The notes below the pieces were generated by a model, which saw nothing but the letters and a program-made list of their open reading frames with translations, was not told the DNA's origin and ran no database searches. Made by a program: the position numbers and the translations under genes. This document shows positions 8,396 to 17,847 of a stretch of DNA of 33,528 bases, piece by piece. Source of the DNA: Rubripirellula sp. (lineage in GTDB: Bacteria > Planctomycetota > Planctomycetia > Pirellulales > Pirellulaceae); assembly GCA_012270385.1 (NCBI GenBank), contig JAAXIK010000387.1:1-33528 (forward strand), written 5' to 3'. How positions within the stretch are numbered: the stretch's first letter is position 1; the number at the start of each line of letters is the position of its first letter.

Positions 8396-8615
8396 CCCGT
8401 AACCTCCGTGTTCTGCGGGGCACATTAATCCCCAATTTTTAAAAATCCTATCCAAGCTTCTCTTTTGATGGTTATCGCTTTGTGTTAAACACATGGCGTT
8501 CGTTTGTGGAGTTACCCTGCGGGTAAGAGATCAGTAAGTTCCATAACGATTACCTTGGATAAATAAAACAACTCAACCTTTATAAAGTCGCTTGAGCATT
8601 ACAGGAGAAAAGTGA
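8396..8615. other. Intergenic region upstream of the DUF3467 gene
   Basis: 220 bases without a gene. Visible elements are a 13-bp palindrome TGTGTT-A-AACACA (8481-8493), a small hairpin TTACCC-TGC-GGGTAA (8512-8526) and the strong AGGAG ribosome binding site at 8603-8607. No convincing -35/-10 pair was found. The palindrome could be an operator; this is not established. Confidence 0.35.
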
Positions 8616-8990
8616 ATGGCCGACAGTAAAGATTCAGATCAAGCACAGCCCGCTGAGCAGGCTCAAACCCAACAACCTGTTCAGGTTCAAGTCAACGCGG
8701 ATCACGCTATGGCATCCTATGCAAACTTCTGCCGCGTGACTGGGTCACCGGAAGAGCTGATCGTTGACTTTGGTTTGAACCCGCAGCCAATTGGTGTTCC
8801 AAAAGATCCAATCGAGGTAAAGCAAAGAATCATTGTTAATTTCTACACAGCCAAGCGATTACTCGCGGCATTGCAGATGTCGGTTGCTAGACATGAGGCA
8901 GTCTTCGGTGTGCTTGAGACTGACATTAACAAACGTGTTCGTCCGGGCCTGAACCAACCCAATCAGCAAGCTCCTGCAAAGGAAGACTGA
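8616..8990 (+). CDS. DUF3467 family protein
   Basis: 124 aa, soluble. A Gln/Ala-rich N-terminus (about 1-27) precedes the DUF3467 core (about 28-110), recognisable from HAMASYANFCRVTGSPEEL, VDFGLNPQP, RIIVNFYTAKRL and SVARHEAVFG. The biochemical role of the family is not known to me. The start is well supported: ATG at 8616 with AGGAG at 8603-8607, one of the best ribosome sites in the window, which suggests high expression. It is likely a single-gene transcript, ending at the terminator at 9017-9046 and separated from the M50 gene by 220 bases. Confidence 0.88.
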   Translation: MADSKDSDQAQPAEQAQTQQPVQVQVNADHAMASYANFCRVTGSPEELIVDFGLNPQPIGVPKDPIEVKQRIIVNFYTAKRLLAALQMSVARHEAVFGVLETDINKRVRPGLNQPNQQAPAKED

Positions 8991-9016
8991 GTTTCAGGGA
9001 ATTAAGAATTCATGTG

Positions 9017-9046
9017 CCGTGCGCTCTTTTGAGTGCACGGTTTTTT
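9017..9046 (+). terminator. Rho-independent terminator after the DUF3467 gene
   Basis: A 10-bp stem CCGTGCGCTC (9017-9026) pairs with GAGTGCACGG (9031-9040) through one G-T wobble, with a TTTT loop, followed by six T at 9041-9046. It begins 26 bases after the DUF3467 stop. Confidence 0.9.
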
Positions 9047-9072
9047 AATGATGTATTTGCCAGCGTCAAACG

Positions 9073-10122
9073 TTAGCGGGAAGCCTCCGTGAGATTAATC
9101 TCATTAATGAGCATTCTTAATCTTCCCAGTGCGCGGCGATTGAAATGGAATACCAGTCGAGGAAGGTCCGCCAGATCCGGCTCGCCAGCTTCAAGGGGAA
9201 GAGCTTGGGTTTGTTCGAAAGATCCTTTGACAAGAATATCTGAGAATTTCTGCTGGATACGCTCGAGATGTTCATCGGACAATTTTGATTTCAGTCGAAA
9301 TACCAACTGATCTTTGACATATCGCATACTGTGATAGACCCGGTAAAAATTCATGATCTCATGAATTGTCTCATCTACCGAGTTGGTAATTTTGTAAAGA
9401 TGCACATCTTCAGGGCTGATCATTCCGTTTGCGAGGAGTTGTTTTTCAAAGAAAACACCAGCGTCCCTCCAGTAGCTTCCACCCGGATGATCTAAGAGAA
9501 TCAGCGGTAAAATGGTCTGTTTTCCCGTCTGCATCAAGGTGAGTGTTTCGAGGGCTTCATCGAGGGTTCCGAATCCACCAGGCACACAAACTACTGCACT
9601 GCACTCTTTTACGAACATAAGCTTGCGAGTGAAGAAATACTTCATGGTCACAAGCTTGGAGTCGCCGTCAATATACGGGTTAGCACCCTGCTCAAATGGG
9701 AGCATGATATTGAGTCCCATGGAGGCTTCACGCCCAGCGCCTCGATGTCCGGCCTCCATGATCCCACCGCCGGCACCCGTGATGACCATCCAGCCATGGC
9801 TCGCCATCTTGTTGCCAAGTTCCATTGCGGCTTGATATTCAGGGTGATCTTCTGAGGTGCGAGCTGACCCAAAAATGGTCACCTTTCGCCGTTTGCGATA
9901 AGGTCGAAAAACTGAGAAAGCGTACCGCAACTCCAGAAGGGTACGAGAGAGAATCTTCAGATCTCCCCTTGCGGGTTGATCCTCTTCAAGCCGCGTAATG
10001 GTCTTTTGGAGTGTTTGAAAGAGGTCTTCCGATTTTTCCTCGGAGAGCGGCTCGTTGGCTGGCTGCGGTCGTTCAAGTTCGTCTTCACCAATAGCTTCGA
10101 TCGGGAGTTCCTCTGGAGCCAT
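9073..10122 (-). CDS. LOG family protein (nucleotide 5'-monophosphate phosphoribohydrolase-like)
   Basis: The start is placed at the ATG at 10120-10122 (349 aa), preceded by AAAGGA; the frame stays open upstream to 10251, but that extension has no family resemblance. Residues 80-260 are a LOG / lysine-decarboxylase-like Rossmann domain: VTIFGSARTS (81-90), GAGGGIMEA (116-124), the FFTRKLMF segment with R166/K167, and the signature PGGFGTLDE (181-189). Proteins with this motif, often annotated as lysine decarboxylases, mostly split the N-glycosidic bond of nucleoside monophosphates (LonelyGuy, PpnN). The acidic N-terminus (1-50) and the helical C-terminal region after about 280 make it longer than minimal LOG proteins of about 190 aa. 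It lies 171 bases downstream of nhaA on the same strand. Confidence 0.88.
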   Translation of the reverse strand: MAPEELPIEAIGEDELERPQPANEPLSEEKSEDLFQTLQKTITRLEEDQPARGDLKILSRTLLELRYAFSVFRPYRKRRKVTIFGSARTSEDHPEYQAAMELGNKMASHGWMVITGAGGGIMEAGHRGAGREASMGLNIMLPFEQGANPYIDGDSKLVTMKYFFTRKLMFVKECSAVVCVPGGFGTLDEALETLTLMQTGKQTILPLILLDHPGGSYWRDAGVFFEKQLLANGMISPEDVHLYKITNSVDETIHEIMNFYRVYHSMRYVKDQLVFRLKSKLSDEHLERIQQKFSDILVKGSFEQTQALPLEAGEPDLADLPRLVFHFNRRALGRLRMLINEINLTEASR

Positions 10123-10293
10123 AATCGATTCCTTTAAGGTTAGTGGTAAAACGAACACCTTGGTGCATTGCCGCAACGTCCCCGGCCGCACCGTCTCCGC
10201 AGCTGTCGTATCGAAAATTCCGGTGTGCCCTTCCCCGACGCAGCTGCCCAAATTTTACCTTAGGTCGTTTGAACAGCGGAATAGGTTTTCGGA

Positions 10294-11604
10294 TCAGTCG
10301 GCTGTGTGGGATTCGCTTGCCGTTTCAATTGCCTGATTGGGCTGGATGCGAAGTGCTTTTCCAATGATTACAGCTAACGGAGCAGCCGCGAAGCTCAACA
10401 GTGCACCCATCTTTACTGAGTCTTGCACGGGGCCAGCCACCTTGAAGGCAGCCACCGAGACAAACAGAGCAACCGTGAAGCCAATCCCTGCGACCATTCC
10501 CAGGGTTACAACGTGTCGATAATCCATGCCAGCTGGCTTCTCCAGTTTGAACCCTTTTTCAGCAAGAAGGGTCATGAGAGTAATTCCTAGCGGTTTACCG
10601 ATAAGCAGTCCAGCTAGTACTAGCCACGTCCCGGTGCCAACACTACTGAAGACTACGCCGGCGTTTGCTAAACCAAAGAAGCCTAGAAAGAATTCAACGG
10701 GTAGTTTCCAGAAGTGCTCAAACTCATTGAGTGTGTCATCACGATGCAGCTCTTGTTTTGCAAAGATGCCAAGGTCCGTATGTGCATGGGGAATGAATGG
10801 GATGATTGGAACGAGTCCCAAGGCTGCGTGGATATTAGCTTCATAAAAACTAAACCATGACATCACCCCGGGACCAATCAGGTATGCCCAATGTGACTGA
10901 ATTCGTGCTCGCTTAAAAAACCGGGCGAGGATCATCGCGGCAGCAGTTAATAAGAACCACTTCACCTCCACGGGTGCCTGTGGATAGGCAACCGCCAAGA
11001 TAATCAGCCCGGCGGCGTCGTCAGCAATCGCAAGTAACAAAAGGAAAGCGATGGCCGGATGTCCGTTACCAAAAATCACCCGAGCAATCAAATAACTAAA
11101 CGCAATATCCGTCGCGCAGGGGACTGCCCATCCGTCAGCAAACACAGACATCTGCCCTGTTAACAGGCATCCGCCGAGGTAAACCAAGGCTGGGCCGGCG
11201 ATGCCACCAAAGGTTGCCAGAAGGGGAGTTGCCGCTTTCCGAGGGTTAGAGAGTGCGCCACCGGGTAACATCGATTCCCATACTTCTTTGGCAGCGATTG
11301 CAAAGAATAAAGCCATGAAGATATCGTTGATAATGAAATGGATAGTCAGACCGTGATGGCCTCCGGATTCATGATCGTCAGCTACTTGGCTACTCTCTTC
11401 GTGAACATCTTCTGCTCCGCCTGCGAGATCGAACTCGATAAAATCAATGTACTGCTCAGGAGTCAGACGCAAGCCCTCTGGCAAGGAGTTGAGGTTGAAA
11501 GCACCATTCGCCCACAGGAGCGCAAAAAGCGTTCCCGCAATGAGAAGGAAAGAGTTATCAATCAGAGTGCGGATGATGCCGTGTTTTTGTGTGTGCCCAG
11601 TCAT
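10294..11604 (-). CDS. nhaA: Na+/H+ antiporter NhaA
   Basis: Start taken at the ATG at 11604 rather than a TTG at 11616; this gives 436 aa. Polytopic inner-membrane protein of the NhaA family, which exchanges Na+ (Li+) for protons in pH and sodium homeostasis. Numbered from the upstream TTG, ATDIAFSYLIARVIFG lies at 168-183 and the ion-binding double aspartate in LLLLAIADDAAGL at 199-200, matching D163/D164 of E. coli. It is longer than the 388-aa E. coli protein mainly because of a polar, acidic and His-containing loop (about 40-92) between the first two TM segments (EESSQVADDHESGGHHG). The neighbours give no operon partner. NhaA fits a marine or saline habitat. Confidence 0.95.
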   Translation of the reverse strand: MTGHTQKHGIIRTLIDNSFLLIAGTLFALLWANGAFNLNSLPEGLRLTPEQYIDFIEFDLAGGAEDVHEESSQVADDHESGGHHGLTIHFIINDIFMALFFAIAAKEVWESMLPGGALSNPRKAATPLLATFGGIAGPALVYLGGCLLTGQMSVFADGWAVPCATDIAFSYLIARVIFGNGHPAIAFLLLLAIADDAAGLIILAVAYPQAPVEVKWFLLTAAAMILARFFKRARIQSHWAYLIGPGVMSWFSFYEANIHAALGLVPIIPFIPHAHTDLGIFAKQELHRDDTLNEFEHFWKLPVEFFLGFFGLANAGVVFSSVGTGTWLVLAGLLIGKPLGITLMTLLAEKGFKLEKPAGMDYRHVVTLGMVAGIGFTVALFVSVAAFKVAGPVQDSVKMGALLSFAAAPLAVIIGKALRIQPNQAIETASESHTAD

Positions 11605-11823
11605 TTTTGCGGACAATTTTCCAGATTGGTGTCAGATGAAGATTAACTCAAAGATTCAATGGGATATGTCAGATTCGCTCGCTCCAGCATCCGATGGATG
11701 GATTTGCGCCAGGCAGCTCCCTGAAATCATAGTCCCTTTGCCGCGATTCGGTGAGGTCACTTGTGAACATCTTCTTCGATCGTTGAATAACAGATGAAAA
11801 ACCCGAAATCCCACTGCGTGAAT

Positions 11824-12120
11824 TCAACACGTTCGCCCCAGCGTTCTCGCCGCAATTTCTTCCACCGCTATCCAGGCTAGACCCATGATGGTTGCGTTCG
11901 GATTTCCCACCGTGATTCCCGGAAAAATCGAACCATCCACAATCCAAATTCCCGAGGCGTTCCTAAGCCGGAACTGTGGATCCACCACGCTTTCACCTTC
12001 TGTTCCCACTGCGCAGGTGCCCAAGGGGTGGTAAAGGGTTTGGGCATAACGAAGAATCGACTTCCCGATGGCTTCACTGGTGGAACGCTTCTTCCCCGGT
12101 AAGGTTTCGGAGTTAATCAC
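11824..12120 (-). CDS. C-terminal fragment of GMC oxidoreductase, after the in-frame stop
   Basis: The frame continues without shift from the 12157-13335 part: after TAA at 12157-12159, 12 further sense codons lead to a GTG at 12118-12120 and on to the stop. The fragment (98 aa from the GTG) is the typical GMC C-terminus. It carries the catalytic-His segment LYHPLGTCAVG, then VVDPQFRLRNASGIWIVDGS and the NPNATIMGLAWIAVEE motif. It cannot be a flavoenzyme on its own, because the FAD-binding part is in the other piece. No Shine-Dalgarno precedes the GTG, so separate translation is doubtful. Most likely the gene is a pseudogene, has a sequencing error or is read through. Confidence 0.7.
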   Translation of the reverse strand: MINSETLPGKKRSTSEAIGKSILRYAQTLYHPLGTCAVGTEGESVVDPQFRLRNASGIWIVDGSIFPGITVGNPNATIMGLAWIAVEEIAARTLGRTC

Positions 12121-12156
12121 TTTTTCCAGGTCCTTCGATTTTGTAATTTCACGTAC

Positions 12157-13335
12157 TTATTCAAAACCGCGAATCATTTGCTCGAGGTCCTCTTCGCAAT
12201 GGAGATAGTCAGCGTCGATTTTTGGTGGATCCATCGGATTAGCTGAACTGAGTTGAAGGGAACCTTGGGACCGAGGTTGCGTTAGATTGACTCCAATACT
12301 CATCCATGCAGAATTCGTTGACTTAGGAAAAGTCAAATAATGCGTGGGTGTGACGTGCAGCTGAATCGTGTCATTAAGAAACAAGCCACCACACTCTGCA
12401 AGATTACTCGATAGAGGACCTGTGCCCATGACTTGCCACTGCGCGACGACTCGCGGGTCTGGATCATATGAGAAGGGTTTGAGTGACTTCTCACATTGGT
12501 AAATGACGGGCATCAGTAAATGATCACGTAAATTTCTCCCGACCCAACTGTTGTTAAATCGAGTGGAGATACCGTGTTGATCGAGATCATCGGGTGATCC
12601 GACCCCGCTTCTCATGAGAATGGATGGTGTACCGATCGATCCCGCAGCCAGAATGACTCCATACTTGGACATCACTTGGTTTGTGCCTTTCGCAGTTAAT
12701 ATTTGGATTCCTTCGGCATGTTGATTGTTCCAGCATACTTGGTCCACTATGCCTCGGACGACCTGTATGTTGCTTCGCCATGTTGCAGATCGTTCATCTC
12801 TTGGAAGCATCACCTCTTCTAGCGATCTTCGGCATCCTTTGTGATTCAGGCGTCGATAGGTCATCGGACTACAGTCCGACAGTGTTTCAGTCGCTTTCAG
12901 GAATGATTTTCCAGTGTGACTTAGCCAACGTGGCTTTTCAGGTTGGAGTATCTGTTCCAGTGAATGGATGGCGTTGCGGATACGTTGCGCACTCCAGCGG
13001 TTCTGCGTTGATGTGGAAAGCTGCTCAAGATCGGAGGCAGTGGGTGGAAACCAAATCATTGAATTGATCCGGCTACTCCCACCAATACCACGGCCTCGAG
13101 GCCAATGAAGCGAGCGATTGGCGAGAGATGGATTAGCGGATGTGGTGAAATCCCAATCTTCCGAGGATTTAAGTAGCCTTAGCCAGCGTGCAGGCCGCAG
13201 ATGGTCGATCTGGGGCGCTGCCTTGCAGGGGGCTTCCACGATGATAACCACCGCACCAAATTCTTGAGCTAAGCGTCTAGCCAAAATACAGCCAGCCGAT
13301 CCTGCTCCCACGACGATATAATCTGGCTGATTCAT
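12157..13335 (-). CDS. GMC oxidoreductase, N-terminal part (gene interrupted by in-frame TAA)
   Basis: 392 aa before the stop, about 503 aa if the TAA is read through, which is a normal GMC length. The FAD-binding GAGSAGC (10-16) and the GMC motif WPRGRGIGGSSRINSMIW are intact, and no other lesion is visible. Family members oxidise alcohols such as choline, glucose or polyethylene glycol with FAD; the substrate cannot be read here. The piece lacks the catalytic His/Asn of the C-terminal domain, which sits in the same frame downstream, so as it stands it should be inactive. ATG at 13335; divergent from the aminotransferase across 139 bases. One base change (for example CAA to TAA) would explain the break. 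Confidence 0.85.
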   Translation of the reverse strand: MNQPDYIVVGAGSAGCILARRLAQEFGAVVIIVEAPCKAAPQIDHLRPARWLRLLKSSEDWDFTTSANPSLANRSLHWPRGRGIGGSSRINSMIWFPPTASDLEQLSTSTQNRWSAQRIRNAIHSLEQILQPEKPRWLSHTGKSFLKATETLSDCSPMTYRRLNHKGCRRSLEEVMLPRDERSATWRSNIQVVRGIVDQVCWNNQHAEGIQILTAKGTNQVMSKYGVILAAGSIGTPSILMRSGVGSPDDLDQHGISTRFNNSWVGRNLRDHLLMPVIYQCEKSLKPFSYDPDPRVVAQWQVMGTGPLSSNLAECGGLFLNDTIQLHVTPTHYLTFPKSTNSAWMSIGVNLTQPRSQGSLQLSSANPMDPPKIDADYLHCEEDLEQMIRGFE

Positions 13336-13474
13336 TGAAATTTCTGGATGTCTCTACGATGGTCGATTCGTGATTTGTCGATTAGGATTCTCTCACAAAA
13401 ATATGTGTTGACGTTTTTGGCTTGCTGGCCACCACGAGTCAAGCCTCACTACCTCTTGCAATCATTGCCTAATC

Positions 13475-14698
13475 ATGCCTGATTCCAACGAATCTAACGC
13501 CTCTCTGCGATTCTCTTCCGTATCCACCGCCGCTCCTGACCCGATTTTGGGGCTGACAGAAGCTTTTTTGGCTGATGAACGTTCCGACAAGATGAACTTG
13601 AGCGTTGGTGTTTACAAGGATGCTTCCGGCCAAACCCCCGTCCTCGAGTGTGTCAAAGAGGCTGAATCAAGGCTGCTGGAAACCGAAAAAACAAAAGGTT
13701 ATCTCGCCATTGATGGGCTTCCTGATTATCGGCAAGCGGTGAAGCAGATGATTTTTGGCGATGCAGTCTCCAGCGACCGTATCGCAACCCTGCAGTCTCC
13801 AGGCGGGACAGGCGCTTTGCGTATCGCTGCAAGTTTTTTGAGCTCGCAGATGCCGCCGCTTCGAGTTTGGGCTTCGACCCCAACTTGGGCTAATCATCAC
13901 GCCGTTTTCGAGTCCGAGGGACTTCCGATTGAGTCTTATCGATACCTCTCTTCCGATAGGACCTCTTTGGATTTTGATGCGATGATCGAAGATCTCAATA
14001 CCAAATCCAAACCGGGCGACGCAGTTTTGCTCCATGCTTGTTGCCACAACCCTACCGGGATCGACCCATCCGGTGAACAGTGGGAAGTGATTGCGAAGAC
14101 TGTCTCAGAACGGGGATTACTGCCACTGATTGATTTTGCTTATCAAGGTTTTGGGCATGGCTTAAGTGAAGATGCTGAGTCCATTAAAACAATCCTGCGC
14201 CACAACGACGAAGCGATCATCTGTAACTCGTTTTCGAAGAACTTTGGACTATACGGAGAGCGAGTCGGTGCCGTGTCGTTTGTCGCTGGTAACTCCGATG
14301 CTGCGACTGCAGTTCAGAGCCAATTGAAGAAATTGGTTCGATGCAATTACAGCAATCCTCCTCGCCACGGTGGTTCCATTGTGGCCACCATTCTGGGATG
14401 TAGTGAACTGACGCAAAAATGGGAGTCCGAGTTGGCGAATATGAGAAATCGTATCAAGGCGCTCCGCGAACAGTTCGTCACCACAATGAAGAATACGGGA
14501 AAAGGCCATGACTTCACCTTCCTGCTGAATCAATCCGGCATGTTCTCCTTTAGTGGATTAAATAAGATGCAGGTTGATCAATTGAAAGCGGATCACGGAA
14601 TTTATATTGTGGGGAGTGGGAGGATCAACGTTGCGGGCATGCAGGAAAGTAAAATGGAGAAATTCTGCTCCGCGATAGCTACGGTTCTCGAAGGCTAA
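13475..14698 (+). CDS. Class I aminotransferase, AspC/TyrB type (aspartate or aromatic amino acid transaminase)
   Basis: 407 aa, close to the family norm of about 397. It is PLP-dependent: HNPTG (191-195), D220 and Y223 in LIDFAYQGFG, and the Schiff-base lysine K255 in NSFSKNFGLYGERVG. The C-terminal GSGRINVAGM matches the substrate-carboxylate arginine region. The features are those of subgroup I-alpha, which moves amino groups between aspartate or aromatic amino acids and 2-oxoglutarate. AspC and TyrB cannot be told apart by eye, so no symbol is given. Cytosolic. It stands alone on the plus strand, divergent from the GMC gene and convergent with the sulfatase. Confidence 0.93.
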   Translation: MPDSNESNASLRFSSVSTAAPDPILGLTEAFLADERSDKMNLSVGVYKDASGQTPVLECVKEAESRLLETEKTKGYLAIDGLPDYRQAVKQMIFGDAVSSDRIATLQSPGGTGALRIAASFLSSQMPPLRVWASTPTWANHHAVFESEGLPIESYRYLSSDRTSLDFDAMIEDLNTKSKPGDAVLLHACCHNPTGIDPSGEQWEVIAKTVSERGLLPLIDFAYQGFGHGLSEDAESIKTILRHNDEAIICNSFSKNFGLYGERVGAVSFVAGNSDAATAVQSQLKKLVRCNYSNPPRHGGSIVATILGCSELTQKWESELANMRNRIKALREQFVTTMKNTGKGHDFTFLLNQSGMFSFSGLNKMQVDQLKADHGIYIVGSGRINVAGMQESKMEKFCSAIATVLEG

Positions 14699-14791
14699 CC
14701 GGTAGCTCTGCTTGAAATCCACTCGCTCGCCATTCGCTTAACAGTTCAAGAACCATTAGCTTTGGGGTAGGGGTAAGATTTACGTGCGAAG

Positions 14792-16279
14792 CTACTTTGA
14801 TGATTTGACCCTTTTCTTCTTTTTAGATTTAATCTTGGCAATGGCTTCCGCTTCCGCTTGTGCTGAGAAATGAGGATTGGGAGTTGCTGGAATTGGGGCA
14901 TTGATAGACGCTCTCCATCGGATCAGCATCTGGTGAAGTTCTTCGGCTTTCTTCGGGTTCGTCTGCGAAAGGTTCGTGGTCTCACCTACATCCTTACTCA
15001 GGTCATATAGCTCCAGAGCACCGTCTTCAAAGTATTCATGTAATTTCCACTGCCCGTAGCGAATGATACTGCAAGGCCGACTTCGGAATAGCGGGTCGCG
15101 TTGTTCATCGATTCGCTGGTAGCTTTGAAGGTACGCTGGGAAGTGCCAATAAAGTGCTCGATCACTTAGCTGATGTTTTTCACCACGAAGTAGCGGCATC
15201 AGACTTACTCCATCGAGGACTTGATCACTCGGCATGGGCGAACCTGTGATTTCGCATAAGGTTGGGTACAAATCGATATTGATAACGGGAGAGGAATTCG
15301 AAGTTCCCGATTTAATGATTCCCGGCCATGTAAAAAATAATGGTTCACGGATACCACCCTCGTAATATGTTCCTTTGTATCCCTTGAGTGGGTGCATGGA
15401 AGTTGCCGGACCATAGCCGCCGTTGTCGGAGCTGAAAATAACGACTGTGTTATTCCGTTGCTGCGTCCTGTCCAACGTTTCGATTAATTTACCAATTCCT
15501 TGGTCGACGCTTTCAATCATGGCTGCCATGACCGCATGATCGTGCAAGCTACCTTTAGGTTTATGATTGTATTTTTCAACAAGATCTGGCCGCCCTTGAA
15601 GAGGTGTGTGAACGGCAAAATGAGATAGGTACAGCAGCCAGGGTCTTGAGGAATTCTCCTCAATGAATGTCACAGCTTCCTGTGTCAGCCGATCAGTCAG
15701 GTACTCGTCTTTTGCAGCACTGTCTAAACCTGGAACGTTCGGGTGTGGGGGGAAATAACCCCTGGGTGGACTACCACTATGGGACCCAGCGATGTTGATG
15801 TGAAATCCATAGGGTCTGGGATCCTGACTCAGATGCCACTTCCCCATGATCGCTGTACGATATCCATTCTGCTGGATCTGCTTTGCCCAAGTTTTTATCC
15901 CTCGATCCAACGTGTCCGTTCCTGGGACATGCATCAATTTGCCAAATTGTGGTTCGCCCCTCCGTGACGTACCGACATTGTAAATCTGATGTCGTGGGCT
16001 GTATTGTCCAGACAATAGGGACGCGCGAGCCGGCGCGCAGTTCGCGGAGGCTGAATAGGCATTGGTAAAAATCATGCCTTCACCGGCGAGTTGATCTAGG
16101 TGAGGTGTTTCATAGAAATCTGATCCCATGAAACCACAGTCCCGCCAGCCGAAGTCATCGAGGAAAATGAATAGGATATTTGGCTTTTCTATTTTGCTCT
16201 GATCATCACTTAGCTCCGTGCTTTGGCAAAACGGATGCATCGGCAGTAACGTGACTAGTATGACAAAAAATACTCTCAT
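14792..16279 (-). CDS. Secreted sulfatase (formylglycine type)
   Basis: 495 aa. Signal peptide (MRVFFVILVTLLPMHPFC). The sulfatase core begins PNILFIFLDDFGW with metal ligands D41/D42. The sulfatase signature CAPARASLLSGQY puts the cysteine that is converted to formylglycine at C81. The second metal site is SSDNGGYGP. Family members hydrolyse sulfate esters, in planctomycetes usually on algal polysaccharides; the substrate here is unknown. The C-terminus is lysine-rich (KIKSKKKKRVKSSK). It is last in a minus-strand run after the PSD1 and DUF1501 genes, 92 bases downstream of the latter, and may be co-transcribed. The anaerobic or FGE-type maturase is not in the window. Confidence 0.95.
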   Translation of the reverse strand: MRVFFVILVTLLPMHPFCQSTELSDDQSKIEKPNILFIFLDDFGWRDCGFMGSDFYETPHLDQLAGEGMIFTNAYSASANCAPARASLLSGQYSPRHQIYNVGTSRRGEPQFGKLMHVPGTDTLDRGIKTWAKQIQQNGYRTAIMGKWHLSQDPRPYGFHINIAGSHSGSPPRGYFPPHPNVPGLDSAAKDEYLTDRLTQEAVTFIEENSSRPWLLYLSHFAVHTPLQGRPDLVEKYNHKPKGSLHDHAVMAAMIESVDQGIGKLIETLDRTQQRNNTVVIFSSDNGGYGPATSMHPLKGYKGTYYEGGIREPLFFTWPGIIKSGTSNSSPVINIDLYPTLCEITGSPMPSDQVLDGVSLMPLLRGEKHQLSDRALYWHFPAYLQSYQRIDEQRDPLFRSRPCSIIRYGQWKLHEYFEDGALELYDLSKDVGETTNLSQTNPKKAEELHQMLIRWRASINAPIPATPNPHFSAQAEAEAIAKIKSKKKKRVKSSK

Positions 16280-16371
16280 GGTTATCTATTCGGTGGCACG
16301 ATCAAGCGGGCAGAGGGTCAAGCGTTTCCATTGATCGCTTGACGGTAACGACAGGTTGGAACCGAGCTTGC

Positions 16372-17847
16372 TTAAGCAATGAGTTCGTTGACTACTCTAG
16401 CGGGTTCTACACCCGTGAGTCTTTGATCAAGTCCTTGGAACGGGTAGGTGAATCGACGATGGTCGATACCAAGTAGATCCAGAATGGTTGCGTTGAGATC
16501 GTGGATGTGAACAGGGTCTTTGGTGATGTTGTAGCTGAAATCGTCTGTCTCTCCGTGAACGCACCAACCTTTTACACCACCACCGGCCATCCAAATCGAG
16601 AAACATTTTGGATGGTGATCTCTCCCGTAATTCGTTTTGGTCAGTTTGCCTTGGCAGTAAGCGGTACGGCCGAATTCTCCACCCCAAACGACCAGTGTGT
16701 CATCGAGCATCCCTCTTTGCTTCAGGTCAGTCAATAGACCAGCAGAAGGTTGATCTACATCGTTGCATTGTTTCGGAAGATCTTTTGGAAGTGCACCATG
16801 TTGATCCCAGCCACGGTGGAAAATTTGGGTGAAGCGAACGCCTCGTTCTGCCATTCTGCGCGCCATAATGCAAGAATTTGCAAAAGTGCCTGGGACTAAA
16901 ACCTCCGGTCCATACAGATCCAGTACGTGCTGTGTTTCATCAGAAAGGTCGGCCAGTTCAGGAACACTGGTTTGCATTCGGAAAGCCATTTCATACTGCG
17001 CGATTCTTGCATTAATTTCTGGATCACCAACTTGTTGAAGATTGAGTTGATTAAGTGAACCCAGCGTGTCGAGCATTCTGCGTCTTGCGGTGGAATCAAT
17101 CCCTTTTGGATTCGACAGGAATAGAACTTTGTCTCCGCGACTACGGAGTGCGACCCCTTGATATTTACTCGGTAAAAAACCGCTGCCCCAAAGTCGGTTG
17201 TACAGTGCTTGTGCTTGTTGTCTTCCTGTCCATGACGCTGTCATCACCATGAATGCTGGAAGATTCTCGTTTTCCGTGCCAAGACCATAACTTAGCCAGG
17301 ATCCCAGGCTCGCTTTACCAGGTAACTGATCGCCGGTGCAAATGTAGGTGATGGCTGGATCATGATTGATGGCTTCGGTATACATTGACCGAACCAGGGC
17401 AATCTGATCAACCTGTTTCGACATGTGAGGAAGCAGTTCGCTTACCATCGTTCCCTGCTCACCCTGAGGGGAAAATTTGTAAATACTGGGGGCGATGGGA
17501 AACCTTGCTTGACCACTGGTCATCGTGGTTAATCTTTGCCCTTGCCGTATTGAGTCCGGTAAATCTTTATCGAACCAATCTACGAGGTTGGGCTTGTGGT
17601 CCCACAAATCCATTTGGCTCGGAGCACCCGACATAAACAGATAGATTGCCCTTTGCGCTTGAGCTTGATGGTGAGTTCTTGGTGACGGGGACTCGGAACC
17701 GGAATCAGTATTGGCTCCCGTGGCATCTGCGTGACCCGCGGTTTCAAGGGATGCGAGAGCCGCTGCACCCAAGCCGGCAGCACCTTTGGAGAAAAGCGAG
17801 CGCCTCGTTAAGCGGTTGAGCGATTCCTGCAGGACTTCAGTTTTCAT
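16372..17847 (-). CDS. DUF1501 family protein with Tat signal
   Basis: 491 aa. The N-terminus carries a twin-arginine signal ([20 protein letters not shown], about 13-32), so folded export is expected. The rest matches DUF1501, an alkaline-phosphatase-fold family abundant in planctomycetes ([62 protein letters not shown]). The biochemical role is not known. Its ATG overlaps the TGA of the upstream DUF1549/DUF1553 gene (ATGA at 17844-17847), the classic coupling of this pair. The pair usually occurs together and may form a periplasmic complex (inference). Confidence 0.95.
   Translation of the reverse strand: MKTEVLQESLNRLTRRSLFSKGAAGLGAAALASLETAGHADATGANTDSGSESPSPRTHHQAQAQRAIYLFMSGAPSQMDLWDHKPNLVDWFDKDLPDSIRQGQRLTTMTSGQARFPIAPSIYKFSPQGEQGTMVSELLPHMSKQVDQIALVRSMYTEAINHDPAITYICTGDQLPGKASLGSWLSYGLGTENENLPAFMVMTASWTGRQQAQALYNRLWGSGFLPSKYQGVALRSRGDKVLFLSNPKGIDSTARRRMLDTLGSLNQLNLQQVGDPEINARIAQYEMAFRMQTSVPELADLSDETQHVLDLYGPEVLVPGTFANSCIMARRMAERGVRFTQIFHRGWDQHGALPKDLPKQCNDVDQPSAGLLTDLKQRGMLDDTLVVWGGEFGRTAYCQGKLTKTNYGRDHHPKCFSIWMAGGGVKGWCVHGETDDFSYNITKDPVHIHDLNATILDLLGIDHRRFTYPFQGLDQRLTGVEPARVVNELIA

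Noticed and set aside
10123-10251. N-terminal extension of the LOG protein to 10251
   Set aside because: No family similarity, whereas the ATG at 10122 has a good AAAGGA site.
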